Assembly: GCF_050574275.1 (NCBI RefSeq) | Contig: NZ_CP192260.1 | Span: 1,736,001-1,800,000 of the forward strand | Source of the DNA: Virgibacillus_F flavescens | Lineage (GTDB): Bacteria; Bacillota; Bacilli; Bacillales; Amphibacillaceae | DNA: 64,000 nucleotides | Direction of reading: 5' to 3' | Shown here: positions 42,676-51,646 of the stretch, piece after piece | Layout of the letters: each line of letters opens with the position of its first letter | How positions within the stretch are numbered: the stretch's first letter is position 1 | Notes under the pieces: model-generated | Database searches by the model: none | Told to the model about the DNA's origin: nothing | The model's input: only the letters and a program-made list of their open reading frames with translations | Made by a program: the position numbers and the translations under genes

Positions 42676-45075
42676 ATGAACCAAACAATCAAGCGGGCCG
42701 CGGTTTTAGGCTCAGGAGTGATGGGGTCTGGAATAGCTGCACACTTGGCTAATGTGGGCATACCAACAATTATGCTGGATATTGCTCCACGAGAATTGAC
42801 CAAACAAGAAGAGAAAAAAGGCTTTACCTTAGATGATCGAACGGTTCGAAATCGTATAGCAGCTGATGGCAAAAAGGCATTGCTAAAGCAAAAGCCTTCC
42901 CCGATCACATCAAAAAGTAATCTGGACTTAATTGAAATTGGTAATATGGATGATGATATGCATAAATTAAACGACGTTGATTGGATTATTGAAGTCGTTG
43001 TTGAAAATCTGGATATTAAGAAAAAGGTATTTGCAAACGTTGATAAATACCGTAAAGATGGATCAATTGTAAGTTCAAATACTTCAGGTATTTCAGTAGA
43101 AGACATGGCTGCTGATCGATCGGAGGATTTCCAAAGACATTTTCTCGGAACACATTTTTTCAATCCACCACGGTATCTGAAACTGCTTGAAGTCATTCCA
43201 ACTAAACATACAGATCCAGAAGTTCTGGCTTTCATGAAGACATTTGGCGAAAACGTGTTAGGAAAAGGTGTAGTAGAAGCAAAAGATACGCCGAATTTTA
43301 TTGCAAACAGAATTGGTACGTATGGACTTCTTGTAACCGTGCAGGAAATGCTGAAAGGCGGCTATAGTGTCGGTGAAGTAGACTCGGTGACCGGTCCACT
43401 AATTGGACGGCCAAAAAGCGCTACCTTCCGAACACTAGACGTAGTTGGACTGGATACTTTTATTCACGTAGCAAAAAATGTTTACGATCAGGTGGAAGGC
43501 AAGGAAAAAGAAGTATTTGATATTCCTGCCTTCATCTTAAAAATGCAAGCGAATGGTTGGCTTGGAGCAAAGAGCGGCCAGGGATTTTTTGTGAAGAAAA
43601 AAGGGGATAAAGGTAGTATTATTCATGAGCTTAACCCGGAAACGCTAGAATACGAAGAACGTAAAAAACTGAAGACGCAAGCAACGGAAATGGCAAAACA
43701 GGAAAAAGGATCCCGTCGTAAATTGAAAGCGCTTGTATCAGCTAAAGGTGATAAAGCAGGCGACCTGGTTTGGGCAATCACAAAACCAGCTTTACTATAT
43801 TCTGCTGAACTACTCGGTGAAATCGCTGACGATATTGTATCGATTGATGAGGCAATGCGCTGGGGATTCGGCTGGGAACTTGGACCATTTGAAATGTGGG
43901 ATGCTATTGGTCTTCGTAAATCTGTTGAACGTATGCAGAGTGAAGGAGAGACAGTACCAGCTTGGGTTCTGAAGATGCTTGATGATGGAAAAGAATCATT
44001 CTATCAAACTGAAAATGGTAATGTTTATTATTTCGATAATGGCGAATACAAACAACAGACGTTTAATAAAAAAGAAATTAATTTGAAACAATTAAAAGAA
44101 GTAAATGGTGTGATAAAAAAGAATACAGGTGCTAGCTTAATAGACTTAGGCGATGGTGTTGCTTGTCTTGAGTTCCACTCCAACAGCAATGCTATCGGTC
44201 TCGATATTATTCAAATGATTAATTACGCTCTGGATGAAGTTGATAAAAATTATCACGGTCTCGTTATTGGCAATCAGGGAAAGAACTTCTGTGTTGGAGC
44301 GAACCTTGCAATGATGCTTATGGAAGCGCAGGACGATAACTATTTCGAACTGGAAATGGTAGTTAAACAGTTCCAGGACGCAGCAATGAATATTAAGTAC
44401 TCGAATAAACCGGTAGTTGCTGCACCATTTAATATGTCGCTTGGTGGTGGAGCAGAAATTGCATTGCCAGCAAGCGCAATTCAGGCGTCCCAGGAGTCTT
44501 ACATGGGACTGGTTGAATTTGGAGTTGGTTTAATTCCTGGTGGTGGCGGTACGAAAGAGCTTTACTTAAAGCAGCTTCGTAATATGCCAAAAGGTGTAGA
44601 TTTTGATTTATCAAAAGTAGCTAATGATGTATTCGAAAAGGTTGCAACAGCAAAAGTTTCGACATCTGCTGCGGAAGCCCGTGAAAATGGCTATCTGAAT
44701 AACCAGGATGGCATTAGTGTTAATCCTGATCATTTATTACATGATGCAAAACAAAAAGTATTATCACTTGTTAAAGCTGGGTACCTGGCACCAAAACGCG
44801 AAAAGGTGCCGGTAGTAGGAGATTCAGGCTATGCAGCTATGCTGATGGGAGCTAAGTCATTACAATTAAGCGGATTCGCATCAGAACATGACGTGAAAAT
44901 TTCAGAAAAACTAGCATATGTTTTATCAGGTGGACGAATCAAAGAAGGATCACTTGTCGATGAACAAGTATTACTGGATTTAGAACGTGCAGCATTTTTG
45001 AGTTTAATTGGTGAACGTAAAACACAGGAACGCATGCAGCACATGCTACTAAAAGGTAAACCACTACGGAACTAA
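42676..45075 (+). CDS. fadN: 3-hydroxyacyl-CoA dehydrogenase/enoyl-CoA hydratase FadN
   Basis: A 799-residue bifunctional beta-oxidation enzyme. The N-terminal NAD-binding motif VLGSGVMGSGIAAHLANVG and the HFFNPPRYLKLLEVIP segment belong to the hydroxyacyl-CoA dehydrogenase part; the C-terminal part is crotonase-like with NFCVGANLAMMLME and LGGGAEIALPASAIQ. I start at ATG 42676 (AGGGGA site); an earlier ATG at 42640 lies inside the FadR box. First gene of fadN-A-E. Confidence 0.96.
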   Translation: MNQTIKRAAVLGSGVMGSGIAAHLANVGIPTIMLDIAPRELTKQEEKKGFTLDDRTVRNRIAADGKKALLKQKPSPITSKSNLDLIEIGNMDDDMHKLNDVDWIIEVVVENLDIKKKVFANVDKYRKDGSIVSSNTSGISVEDMAADRSEDFQRHFLGTHFFNPPRYLKLLEVIPTKHTDPEVLAFMKTFGENVLGKGVVEAKDTPNFIANRIGTYGLLVTVQEMLKGGYSVGEVDSVTGPLIGRPKSATFRTLDVVGLDTFIHVAKNVYDQVEGKEKEVFDIPAFILKMQANGWLGAKSGQGFFVKKKGDKGSIIHELNPETLEYEERKKLKTQATEMAKQEKGSRRKLKALVSAKGDKAGDLVWAITKPALLYSAELLGEIADDIVSIDEAMRWGFGWELGPFEMWDAIGLRKSVERMQSEGETVPAWVLKMLDDGKESFYQTENGNVYYFDNGEYKQQTFNKKEINLKQLKEVNGVIKKNTGASLIDLGDGVACLEFHSNSNAIGLDIIQMINYALDEVDKNYHGLVIGNQGKNFCVGANLAMMLMEAQDDNYFELEMVVKQFQDAAMNIKYSNKPVVAAPFNMSLGGGAEIALPASAIQASQESYMGLVEFGVGLIPGGGGTKELYLKQLRNMPKGVDFDLSKVANDVFEKVATAKVSTSAAEARENGYLNNQDGISVNPDHLLHDAKQKVLSLVKAGYLAPKREKVPVVGDSGYAAMLMGAKSLQLSGFASEHDVKISEKLAYVLSGGRIKEGSLVDEQVLLDLERAAFLSLIGERKTQERMQHMLLKGKPLRN

Positions 45076-45092
45076 TACAAGGGGGAAGTAAT

Positions 45093-46268
45093 GTGAGAGA
45101 GGCAGTAATTGTTGCAGGTGCTAGAACCCCTGTTGGCAGAGCAAAAAAAGGATCATTAGCAAATACAAGACCAGATGACTTAGCAGCGTTGACTGTGAAA
45201 GAAACGTTGAAAAGAGCTGGCAACTACGACGGAGATATTGACGATGTAATCATCGGATGTGCCATGCCGGAAGCTGAACAAGGTGTAAATATGGCGCGAA
45301 ATATTGTAGGGCTGGCAGGACTTAAACATACGGTACCAGGAATAACGATTAATCGATTCTGTTCGTCAGGATTACAAAGTATCGCGTATGCAGCTGAAAA
45401 AATAATGGTTGGTTCCAGTAATGCAGCAATCGCTGGTGGAGCTGAGTCAATGAGCCTTGTCCCAATGGGAGGGCACGTAATCAGACCGAATACAAAGCTT
45501 GTTCAGGACGCACCAGGCTATTACATGTCGATGGGGCATACCGCTGAAGAAGTGGCTAGACGATTCGGTATTTCCCGGGCAGATCAGGATGCATTTGCTG
45601 TCCGCAGTCATGAAAATGCTGCCAGAGCAATTCGAGAGGGCAAGTTTACCGATGAAATTGTACCTGTTGAAGTAACAAATCGTGTAGTTGGAAGCAACAA
45701 CAAAATAGAAGAAAAGTCCTTCACATTTGAGATGGATGAAGGAGTTCGGGAAGGTACAACTACCGATATTTTAGCGAAGCTTCGTCCTGCCTTTCATGTG
45801 CAAGGTTCGGTTACTGCTGGAAATGCATCGCAAATGAGTGATGGCGCAGCGTCTGTTCTTGTAATGGATCGGGAAAAGGCGGAATCTGAAGGGTTAACAC
45901 CACTTGTGAAATTCCGTTCCTTTGCAGTTGCTGGTGTGGAACCGGAAATAATGGGTGTCGGTCCAATTGAAGCGGTTCCGAAAGCATTAAAGATTGCCGG
46001 ATTGAATCTATCAGATATTGGGTTATTCGAGCTAAACGAAGCATTTGCTTCACAAGCAGTGCGTGTCATTCAAGGACTTGATCTCGATATAAATAAAGTG
46101 AACGTAAACGGTGGAGCCATTGCGCTAGGACATCCACTGGGCTGTACAGGTACCAAGTTAACGCTAAGTCTTATTCACGAAATGAAGCGTCGCGATGTTC
46201 AATTTGGCGTGGTAACCATGTGTATCGGTGGAGGTATGGGCGCTGCAGGTGTATTTGAATTACTTTAA
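45093..46268 (+). CDS. fadA: Acetyl-CoA C-acyltransferase (3-ketothiolase) FadA
   Basis: A 391-residue thiolase that cleaves 3-ketoacyl-CoA in the last step of beta-oxidation. The active-site cysteine is in INRFCSSGLQSIA, and NVNGGAIALGHPLG (histidine) and CIGGGMGAAGVFE (second cysteine) complete the triad. Starts with GTG 45093 behind AAGGGGGAAG, 17 bp after fadN. Confidence 0.97.
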   Translation: MREAVIVAGARTPVGRAKKGSLANTRPDDLAALTVKETLKRAGNYDGDIDDVIIGCAMPEAEQGVNMARNIVGLAGLKHTVPGITINRFCSSGLQSIAYAAEKIMVGSSNAAIAGGAESMSLVPMGGHVIRPNTKLVQDAPGYYMSMGHTAEEVARRFGISRADQDAFAVRSHENAARAIREGKFTDEIVPVEVTNRVVGSNNKIEEKSFTFEMDEGVREGTTTDILAKLRPAFHVQGSVTAGNASQMSDGAASVLVMDREKAESEGLTPLVKFRSFAVAGVEPEIMGVGPIEAVPKALKIAGLNLSDIGLFELNEAFASQAVRVIQGLDLDINKVNVNGGAIALGHPLGCTGTKLTLSLIHEMKRRDVQFGVVTMCIGGGMGAAGVFELL

Positions 46269-46303
46269 TTAAGTGATATTCCATTATAAAGGGGACGTTA
46301 AAG

Positions 46304-48088
46304 ATGAGCGAAACAAAAGAAAGAATATTTAAAGGTGGCGCATTCCTGGTTGAAGATTTAACTGCTGAAGATGTGATTACGCCTGAGGATTTTACTGACG
46401 AACATAAAATGATCGCCAAAACAACTGAGGACTTCGTAATTGGTGAGGTTTTACCGAAAGTAGAAAATCTGGAGAACCATGAATTTGAACACTCCGTGGA
46501 TTTGTTGAAGAAAGCTGGCGAACTTGGTTTGTTAGGTGCGGATGTTCCGGAAGAATATGGCGGTTTAGCGTTGGATAAAATCAGTTCTTCTTTAATTACT
46601 GAAAAGTTTTCCCGTGCCGGTGGATTCTCTGTAACACACGGAGCACACGTGGGAATCGGGTCACTTCCAATCGTATTTTTTGGAAATGACGAGCAAAAGG
46701 AAAAGTATTTGCCAAAGCTTGCAACTGGTGAGTTATTAGCAGCATATGCATTAACTGAGCCGTCATCAGGATCAGATGCATTAGGCGCAAAAACCACAGC
46801 AAAGTTAAATGAAGCTGGAACACATTATATTTTGAATGGAGAAAAACAATGGATTACAAACTCAGCGTTCGCTGATGTGTTTATTGTTTATGCGAAAATT
46901 GATGGCGAACACTTTACGGCATTTATTGTAGAACGTGAATTTCCTGGTGTTTCAACTGGCCCTGAAGAAAAGAAAATGGGAATTAAGAGCTCATCCACAC
47001 GTACGTTGGTGCTGCAGGATGCAGAAGTTCCAGTCGAAAACCTGCTTGGCGAAAAAGGGCGCGGCCATGTTATCGCATTTAACATTTTAAATGTTGGACG
47101 CTACAAACTGGCAATTGGTGGCGTAGGTGGTTCGAAACGAGCGATTGAAGTTGCGACGAAATACGTGAAGGAACGCAAACAGTTCAACACGCCTATTTCA
47201 AGCTTTAGCCTAACGCAGGAGAAATTAGCTACGATGGCTGCACGAACATATGCAAATGAAAGTGCAGTTTATCGGACAGTAGGTTTATTTGAACAACGCA
47301 TGGGTGCCCTTAATGATGAACAGTTAAAAGACGGCCGTGAAGTAGCACGAGCTATCGCAGAATACCAAATCGAATGTTCCATGAATAAATATACTGCAAC
47401 AGAATGTCTTGACTATGTTGTCGATGAAGCGGTTCAGCTTCATGGAGGATATGGATTTATGGAAGAATACGAAGTAGCACGCATGTATCGCGATTCCCGG
47501 ATTAACCGTATTTTTGAAGGTACAAATGAAATTAATCGCCTGATCGTACCTGGTACTTTGTTGAAAAAAGCAATGAAGGGTGAATTACCATTACTTCAAA
47601 AAGCGCAAAGTTTACAGGAAGAATTAATGATGATGATGCCAGAAGAAGTTGGCACAGAAACATTAGCGCAGGAGAAATATTTATTAAGAAATGCTAAGAA
47701 AATGGTGCTGCTAGGTGCTGGTCTAGCTGCCCAGACGTATATGAAGAAGCTTGAGAATGAACAGGAGATCCTAGTAAATCTCGCTGACATGACTGCTGAA
47801 GTATATAATATGGAAGCAGCAATCCTTCGTACAGATAAAGCAATCAACAAATCTGGTGAAGAAAAAAATAAACAAAAGCTGCTATACACACAAGTTTACG
47901 TACAGGAAGCCTTCAACCGTGTTGAGGCAGATGCAAAAGAAACATTAATTGCCATCGAATCAGGTGACAACCTGCGCATGATGCTATCATCTTTACGGAA
48001 GCTAACGCGCCACACACCAATTAATGTAATTGCTAAAAAACGCGAAATCGCAGCGGGAATTATCGCAGCAGAGCGTTATATCGTGTAA
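46304..48088 (+). CDS. fadE: Acyl-CoA dehydrogenase FadE
   Basis: A 594-residue FAD enzyme for the first step of beta-oxidation. YALTEPSSGSDALG, WITNSAFADVF, the ATECLDYVVDEAVQLHGGYGF motif and RIFEGTNEINRL are standard acyl-CoA dehydrogenase signatures; the catalytic base glutamate lies in the FEGTNEI region. The extra C-terminal 180 residues (about 415-594) are the usual extension in Bacillus FadE. It begins 35 bp after fadA. Confidence 0.96.
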   Translation: MSETKERIFKGGAFLVEDLTAEDVITPEDFTDEHKMIAKTTEDFVIGEVLPKVENLENHEFEHSVDLLKKAGELGLLGADVPEEYGGLALDKISSSLITEKFSRAGGFSVTHGAHVGIGSLPIVFFGNDEQKEKYLPKLATGELLAAYALTEPSSGSDALGAKTTAKLNEAGTHYILNGEKQWITNSAFADVFIVYAKIDGEHFTAFIVEREFPGVSTGPEEKKMGIKSSSTRTLVLQDAEVPVENLLGEKGRGHVIAFNILNVGRYKLAIGGVGGSKRAIEVATKYVKERKQFNTPISSFSLTQEKLATMAARTYANESAVYRTVGLFEQRMGALNDEQLKDGREVARAIAEYQIECSMNKYTATECLDYVVDEAVQLHGGYGFMEEYEVARMYRDSRINRIFEGTNEINRLIVPGTLLKKAMKGELPLLQKAQSLQEELMMMMPEEVGTETLAQEKYLLRNAKKMVLLGAGLAAQTYMKKLENEQEILVNLADMTAEVYNMEAAILRTDKAINKSGEEKNKQKLLYTQVYVQEAFNRVEADAKETLIAIESGDNLRMMLSSLRKLTRHTPINVIAKKREIAAGIIAAERYIV

Positions 48089-48100
48089 ATATTGGACTTG

Positions 48101-48133
48101 AAAGGCTGCAATCATGTGATTGCAGCTTTTTTT
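48101..48133 (+). terminator. Intrinsic terminator of fadNAE
   Basis: GCTGCAATCA (48105-48114) pairs with TGATTGCAGC (48117-48126), followed by seven T residues. Confidence 0.92.
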
Positions 48134-48157
48134 GGTGGGTGCGGGTTGATTTGGCTA

Positions 48158-48685
48158 GGGTATACAGTCCGGATTGGGCAGGTTAACGGCCGATCTGAGC
48201 GGAATACAAGCGGATTTGGGTAGAATACCGTCCGTTCCAAGTTGGATATATAGTCGGCGGGCAAAATACAGTCCGCCTGATGTGGAATACCAGCCGTTCT
48301 CAGCAAAATACAAGCGGGTTCAGCTGAAATACAGTCTGGCCCAGCCATAATACAAGTCAACACGCCAAATACAGTCCGCCTGATGTGGAATACCGGCCGT
48401 TCTCAGCAAAATACAAGCGCTCCCAGCTGAAATACAGTCCGATCCAGCCATAATGGAAGTCGGCACGCCAAATACAGTCCGCCTGAGTTGGAATACCGGC
48501 CGTTCTGGGCAAAATACAAGCGGTTCCAGCTGAAATACAGTCCGACCCAGCCATAATACAAGCCAACACGCCAAATACAGTCCACCCAATCTAGAATACC
48601 GGCCGTTCTCCGTAAAATACAAGCGGCTCCATCCGAAATACAGTCCAACCCAGCCAAAATACAATCCCACCCCACCAAATTCTAT
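48158..48685. repeat. 21-bp periodic tandem array with 103-bp higher-order unit
   Basis: Subunits of about 21 bp begin AATACA and vary after it. Five subunits (four of 21, one of 19 bp) make a 103-bp unit whose first subunit (AATACAGTCCGCCTGA or close) recurs at 48265, 48368, 48471 and 48574. Open frames on the minus strand, rich in GLYF and CISAG, are products of the repeat: 103 is not a multiple of 3, so each unit shifts frame. No gene is supported here. Confidence 0.92.
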
Positions 48686-48761
48686 CCACCAAAAAAATAT
48701 GATAAAAATTCTTATGAAATGCACCAAAATCATGATAAAATTGAAATAAGGAGGAATGCTT

Positions 48762-49124
48762 GTGGCTTTGAGATTTTACTGGTATCCTAATTGTGGTACA
48801 TGTAAGAATGCGAAAAAATGGCTAGATAGTAATGATATCGATTATACTAGTATACATATTGTGGAAAACACACCTTCGCAACAGGAAATTTTAGATTTGA
48901 TAACAAAAAGCGAACTTCCTGCTAAGAAATTTTTTAATACAAGCGGGAAAAGTTACCGTGAAAAAAATATCAAAGATAAAATAGCAGATGCGTCAAATGA
49001 AGAAATGGCAACTATTTTATCATCTGACGGAATGCTGATTAAGCGCCCAATCCTGACAGATGGGGAACGTGTCACAGTTGGATTTAAAGAAGATATCTTT
49101 AATCATACATGGAAAAATCAATAG
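48762..49124 (+). CDS. yusI: ArsC/Spx family protein YusI
   Basis: A 120-residue thioredoxin-fold protein of the ArsC/Spx/MgsR family with the CxxC pair in YPNCGTCKNAKKWL near the N-terminus and LIKRPIL near residue 90. I take GTG 48762 since AAGGAGG is 7 nt upstream; ATG 48756 is too close to the site. Probably a redox protein or reductase; its position between fadNAE and gcvH is the same as in B. subtilis. Confidence 0.9.
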   Translation: MALRFYWYPNCGTCKNAKKWLDSNDIDYTSIHIVENTPSQQEILDLITKSELPAKKFFNTSGKSYREKNIKDKIADASNEEMATILSSDGMLIKRPILTDGERVTVGFKEDIFNHTWKNQ

Positions 49125-49146
49125 AGAATTATCGGAGGGATTGTAA

Positions 49147-49530
49147 ATGAGCTTACCTAAAGACTTATTATATTCAGAAGAACACGAATGGGTAAAAAAA
49201 GAAGACGGTAAAGTACGCATTGGTATTACTGATTTTGCACAGTCAGAATTAGGAGATATCGTATTTGTTGAACTTCCGGAGGTCGGAGAAGAAATTGAAG
49301 CTGACGAACCTTTTGGCAGCGTTGAGTCTGTTAAAACTGTATCAGAACTTTATGCTCCTGTTAGTGGAAAAGTAATTGAAATTAATGAGGAACTGGAAGA
49401 TAATCCGGAATTCGTTAATGAATCTCCATATGAAAAAGCTTGGATGGTAGTTGTTGAACTTTCAGATGAATCTGAGCTTGATGAATTACTTTCTGCTGAG
49501 AAATATGAGGAAGAAATTAAGGAAGACTAA
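49147..49530 (+). CDS. gcvH: Glycine cleavage system H protein
   Basis: A 127-residue lipoyl carrier. The lipoylated lysine is in GSVESVKTVSELY (Lys63). Besides the glycine cleavage system, in Bacilli GcvH is the main relay for lipoate: octanoyl groups pass from it to the 2-oxoacid dehydrogenases. It stands apart from gcvT/gcvP, as in B. subtilis. Short acidic tail. Confidence 0.97.
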   Translation: MSLPKDLLYSEEHEWVKKEDGKVRIGITDFAQSELGDIVFVELPEVGEEIEADEPFGSVESVKTVSELYAPVSGKVIEINEELEDNPEFVNESPYEKAWMVVVELSDESELDELLSAEKYEEEIKED

Positions 49531-49646
49531 TTTATTCGCTAATGGCTGGCTTACCTCTTTTTTAAAAGGGTGTAAAGTCAGCCTTAGTTATATCATATGA
49601 TACAGGAAAGAAGTGTTTTTCTTGATAATATGAGGAGTGATATGTC

Positions 49647-50000
49647 ATGATTACACCTGAATCTGACAAAGTTATTATTGTTGAAGGGTTAACAGATAAG
49701 AAACAAATCGAAAAAATTATTACGGATCCTGTAACTATTATTTGTACTAATGGTACACTTGGGGTTGCCCGTTTTGATGAGCTTTTGGACAAATATGATT
49801 TAGATAATAAAGATGTTTTTATATTGACGGACGAAGACAGTGCGGGCATGAAGTTAAGAAAGCAGCTGTCACGTGAACTTCCCCATGCAGTTCATATCTA
49901 TGTGAGTGGTGAATTCCGTGAAGTGGCAACGACACCAGAGTCGGTTCTGGCCAACGCACTGGTGAGTAAGCGGATAAATGTTAATCCGCTTTTTTTATAA
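49647..50000 (+). CDS. yusF: Toprim-domain protein YusF
   Basis: A 117-residue stand-alone Toprim domain with the conserved acidic residues in VIIVEGLTDKKQIE and FILTDEDSAGMKLR. Similar to the Toprim part of RNase M5 and small topoisomerase-like nucleases; B. subtilis YusF has the same size and place. Catalytic function in RNA or DNA processing is likely but unproven. Its 3' end overlaps a terminator hairpin. Confidence 0.9.
   Translation: MITPESDKVIIVEGLTDKKQIEKIITDPVTIICTNGTLGVARFDELLDKYDLDNKDVFILTDEDSAGMKLRKQLSRELPHAVHIYVSGEFREVATTPESVLANALVSKRINVNPLFL
49968..49997 (+). terminator. Intrinsic terminator overlapping the yusF 3' end
   Basis: AGCGGAT (49969-49975) pairs with ATCCGCT (49984-49990) followed by seven T residues. 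The stop codon at 49998 lies just past the T-run. Confidence 0.75.
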
Positions 50001-50027
50001 ACAGTATTTCATAATAAGGTGATAAGA

Positions 50028-50336
50028 ATGCAAACAATAACAAATGAACGTTTAAAAGAGGATCATTATTTTTTATATATTTTCACCCCTTTTTGCGGCA
50101 CCTGCCACTTGGCGAAAACGATGTTAAATAAAATTGAGTCGGTCCACAAAGAGGATATTTTTCTGGAAATGAATGCATCGTTACATCCGCAGTTCATGCA
50201 GGAAATTCAAGTAGAAAGTGTTCCTTGTCTCCTTATCAAAGAAGGTGGACAGATCAAGGAGAAGGTATATGCGTTTCAGTCGATTCCAAACATATATACC
50301 TATTTGATGAAGTATAAACCAGCGCTGTTTGCATAA
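50028..50336 (+). CDS. yusE: Thioredoxin family protein YusE
   Basis: A 102-residue thioredoxin-fold protein. The active site is FCGTCHLA (near residue 24-27) and the cis-proline region is VESVPCLLI. Start ATG 50028 is chosen from AAGGTGAT 4-5 nt upstream; an earlier ATG at 50019 lies inside that site. Likely a cytosolic thiol-disulphide protein; partners unknown. Confidence 0.9.
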   Translation: MQTITNERLKEDHYFLYIFTPFCGTCHLAKTMLNKIESVHKEDIFLEMNASLHPQFMQEIQVESVPCLLIKEGGQIKEKVYAFQSIPNIYTYLMKYKPALFA

Positions 50337-50341
50337 ATTTG

Positions 50342-50370
50342 TTGACAGGTCACCTATCAGGTGATAGGAT
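50342..50370 (+). promoter_or_regulatory. metNPQ promoter with palindrome in the spacer
   Basis: TTGACA (50342-50347) and TAGGAT (50365-50370) are 17 bp apart. Between them lies the inverted repeat TCACCT-atc-AGGTGA (50350-50364). Transcription would begin near 50377 and run into the SAM riboswitch. Confidence 0.75.
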
Positions 50371-50405
50371 TTGATTTAGACATTTTTACACCAATTAAAT
50401 AGTAA

Positions 50406-50521
50406 CTCTCTTATCTAGAGCGGTGGAGGGGCTGGCCCTATGAAACCGCGGCAACCTTCAAACAACTTGTTGTTTGAAAGGTGCTAACTCCTGCAAAGCA
50501 ATAGCTTTGAAAGATGAGAGA
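50406..50521 (+). ncRNA. SAM-I riboswitch (S-box) leader of metNPQ
   Basis: P1 is formed by CTCTCTTATC (50406-50415) and GATGAGAG (50513-50520). The conserved core CAGAGCGG-type segment reads AGAGCGGTGGAGGGGCTGGC then CCTATGAAACCGCGGCAACC, followed by a variable P3 hairpin and GGTGCTAACTCCTGC, all standard for the S-box. High SAM would favour the terminator that follows. Confidence 0.95.
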
Positions 50522-50540
50522 ACGTGAGACTTACATTATT

Positions 50541-50574
50541 ACGTCTTTCTGTTCTCTTACAGAAAGGCGTTTTT
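50541..50574 (+). terminator. Riboswitch-controlled terminator of metNPQ
   Basis: CTTTCTGT (50545-50552) pairs with ACAGAAAG (50559-50566), extended by four more pairs, and TTTTT follows. Confidence 0.9.
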
Positions 50575-50614
50575 GCGTTTATAAGAACGATGGTGTACAG
50601 AAGGAGGTATTTTT

Positions 50615-51646
50615 ATGATTACGATTGAAAATTTACGGAAGCAATATAAAACGAAAAAGTCGGAAATTCACGCAGTAGATGACTTATCGTTAACCATAAA
50701 AGAAGGGGAAATATATGGTGTTATCGGGTACAGCGGAGCCGGTAAAAGTACCTTTGTCCGTTTATTAAACCGACTGGAGGAGCCGACAGATGGACGAATT
50801 GTTATCGACCAGCAGGAGATAACTTCGCTAAATACGAAGCAATTACGTCTGGCTAGACAAGAAATCGGAATGATATTTCAGCACTTTAACCTCTTGTGGT
50901 CAAGAACGGTAAAAGATAACATCGCTTTTCCATTGGAAATTGCTGGTATTCCAAAGAATGAGCGAGAAGATCGGGTAAACGAACTTATTGGTTTAGTAGG
51001 GCTTTCGGGTAGAGAAGACGCGTATCCATCGCAGTTGAGTGGAGGACAGAAACAGCGAGTTGGTATCGCGAGAGCGTTGGCAAACAATCCGAAAGTACTG
51101 TTATGTGACGAAGCAACGTCTGCTCTGGATCCGGAAACTACAAATTCCATCCTTGATTTGTTAATGGATATCAACGAAAAGTTAGGATTAACCATTATAT
51201 TGATCACACACGAGATGCACGTTATTCGAAAAATATGTAATCAGGTTGCTGTGATGGAAAGTGGAAAAATAGTTGAGCAAGGTGATGTTCTGGACATCTT
51301 CCTCCGACCGAAGCAGCAGGTTACAAAGAAATTTGTTGAACAAGTAATGGGTACAAACGATGAAAATGAAAGTGTACAGCAACTCATTGAAAGCTATACA
51401 ACAGGAAAAATTGTAAGACTTCATTTTATTGGAGAGACTACAAACCAGGCACTGATTAGTCAGTTAGCAAAAACGTATTCAATTGACATTAATATATTGC
51501 AGGGTAAGATTACGCAAACACAACGAGGGGCTTACGGTACGATATTTGTACAGTTAAGTGGCGAAAAACCTGAGCTTGCCAACGCAGTTCAATTTGTAAA
51601 AAATGAAACCTCAGTAGAAGTGGAGGTGGTTCGCGATGTTAAATAA
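50615..51646 (+). CDS. metN: Methionine ABC transporter, ATP-binding protein
   Basis: A 343-residue ATPase. Walker A GYSGAGKST (about 38-46), signature LSGGQKQRVGIARAL, Walker B LLCDEATSALDPETT, and the C-terminal ACT-like NIL domain (about 265-340) that lets methionine inhibit uptake. SAM riboswitch control confirms the methionine role. Overlaps metP by 11 bp. Confidence 0.96.
   Translation: MITIENLRKQYKTKKSEIHAVDDLSLTIKEGEIYGVIGYSGAGKSTFVRLLNRLEEPTDGRIVIDQQEITSLNTKQLRLARQEIGMIFQHFNLLWSRTVKDNIAFPLEIAGIPKNEREDRVNELIGLVGLSGREDAYPSQLSGGQKQRVGIARALANNPKVLLCDEATSALDPETTNSILDLLMDINEKLGLTIILITHEMHVIRKICNQVAVMESGKIVEQGDVLDIFLRPKQQVTKKFVEQVMGTNDENESVQQLIESYTTGKIVRLHFIGETTNQALISQLAKTYSIDINILQGKITQTQRGAYGTIFVQLSGEKPELANAVQFVKNETSVEVEVVRDVK

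Noticed and set aside
44781..44816. GGTACCTGGCACC resembling the hairpin arm after copZ
   Set aside because: It is inside conserved fadN coding sequence; similarity is short and the inverse arm is imperfect.
48158..48685. Possible CRISPR array because of regular spacing
   Set aside because: The period of 21 bp has no alternation of identical repeats and unique spacers of usual length, and there are no cas genes.
48112..48733. Several minus-strand frames rich in GLYF and CISAG repeats
   Set aside because: They arise from a 103-bp repeat that shifts frame each unit; all three frames look alike and no start signal is present.
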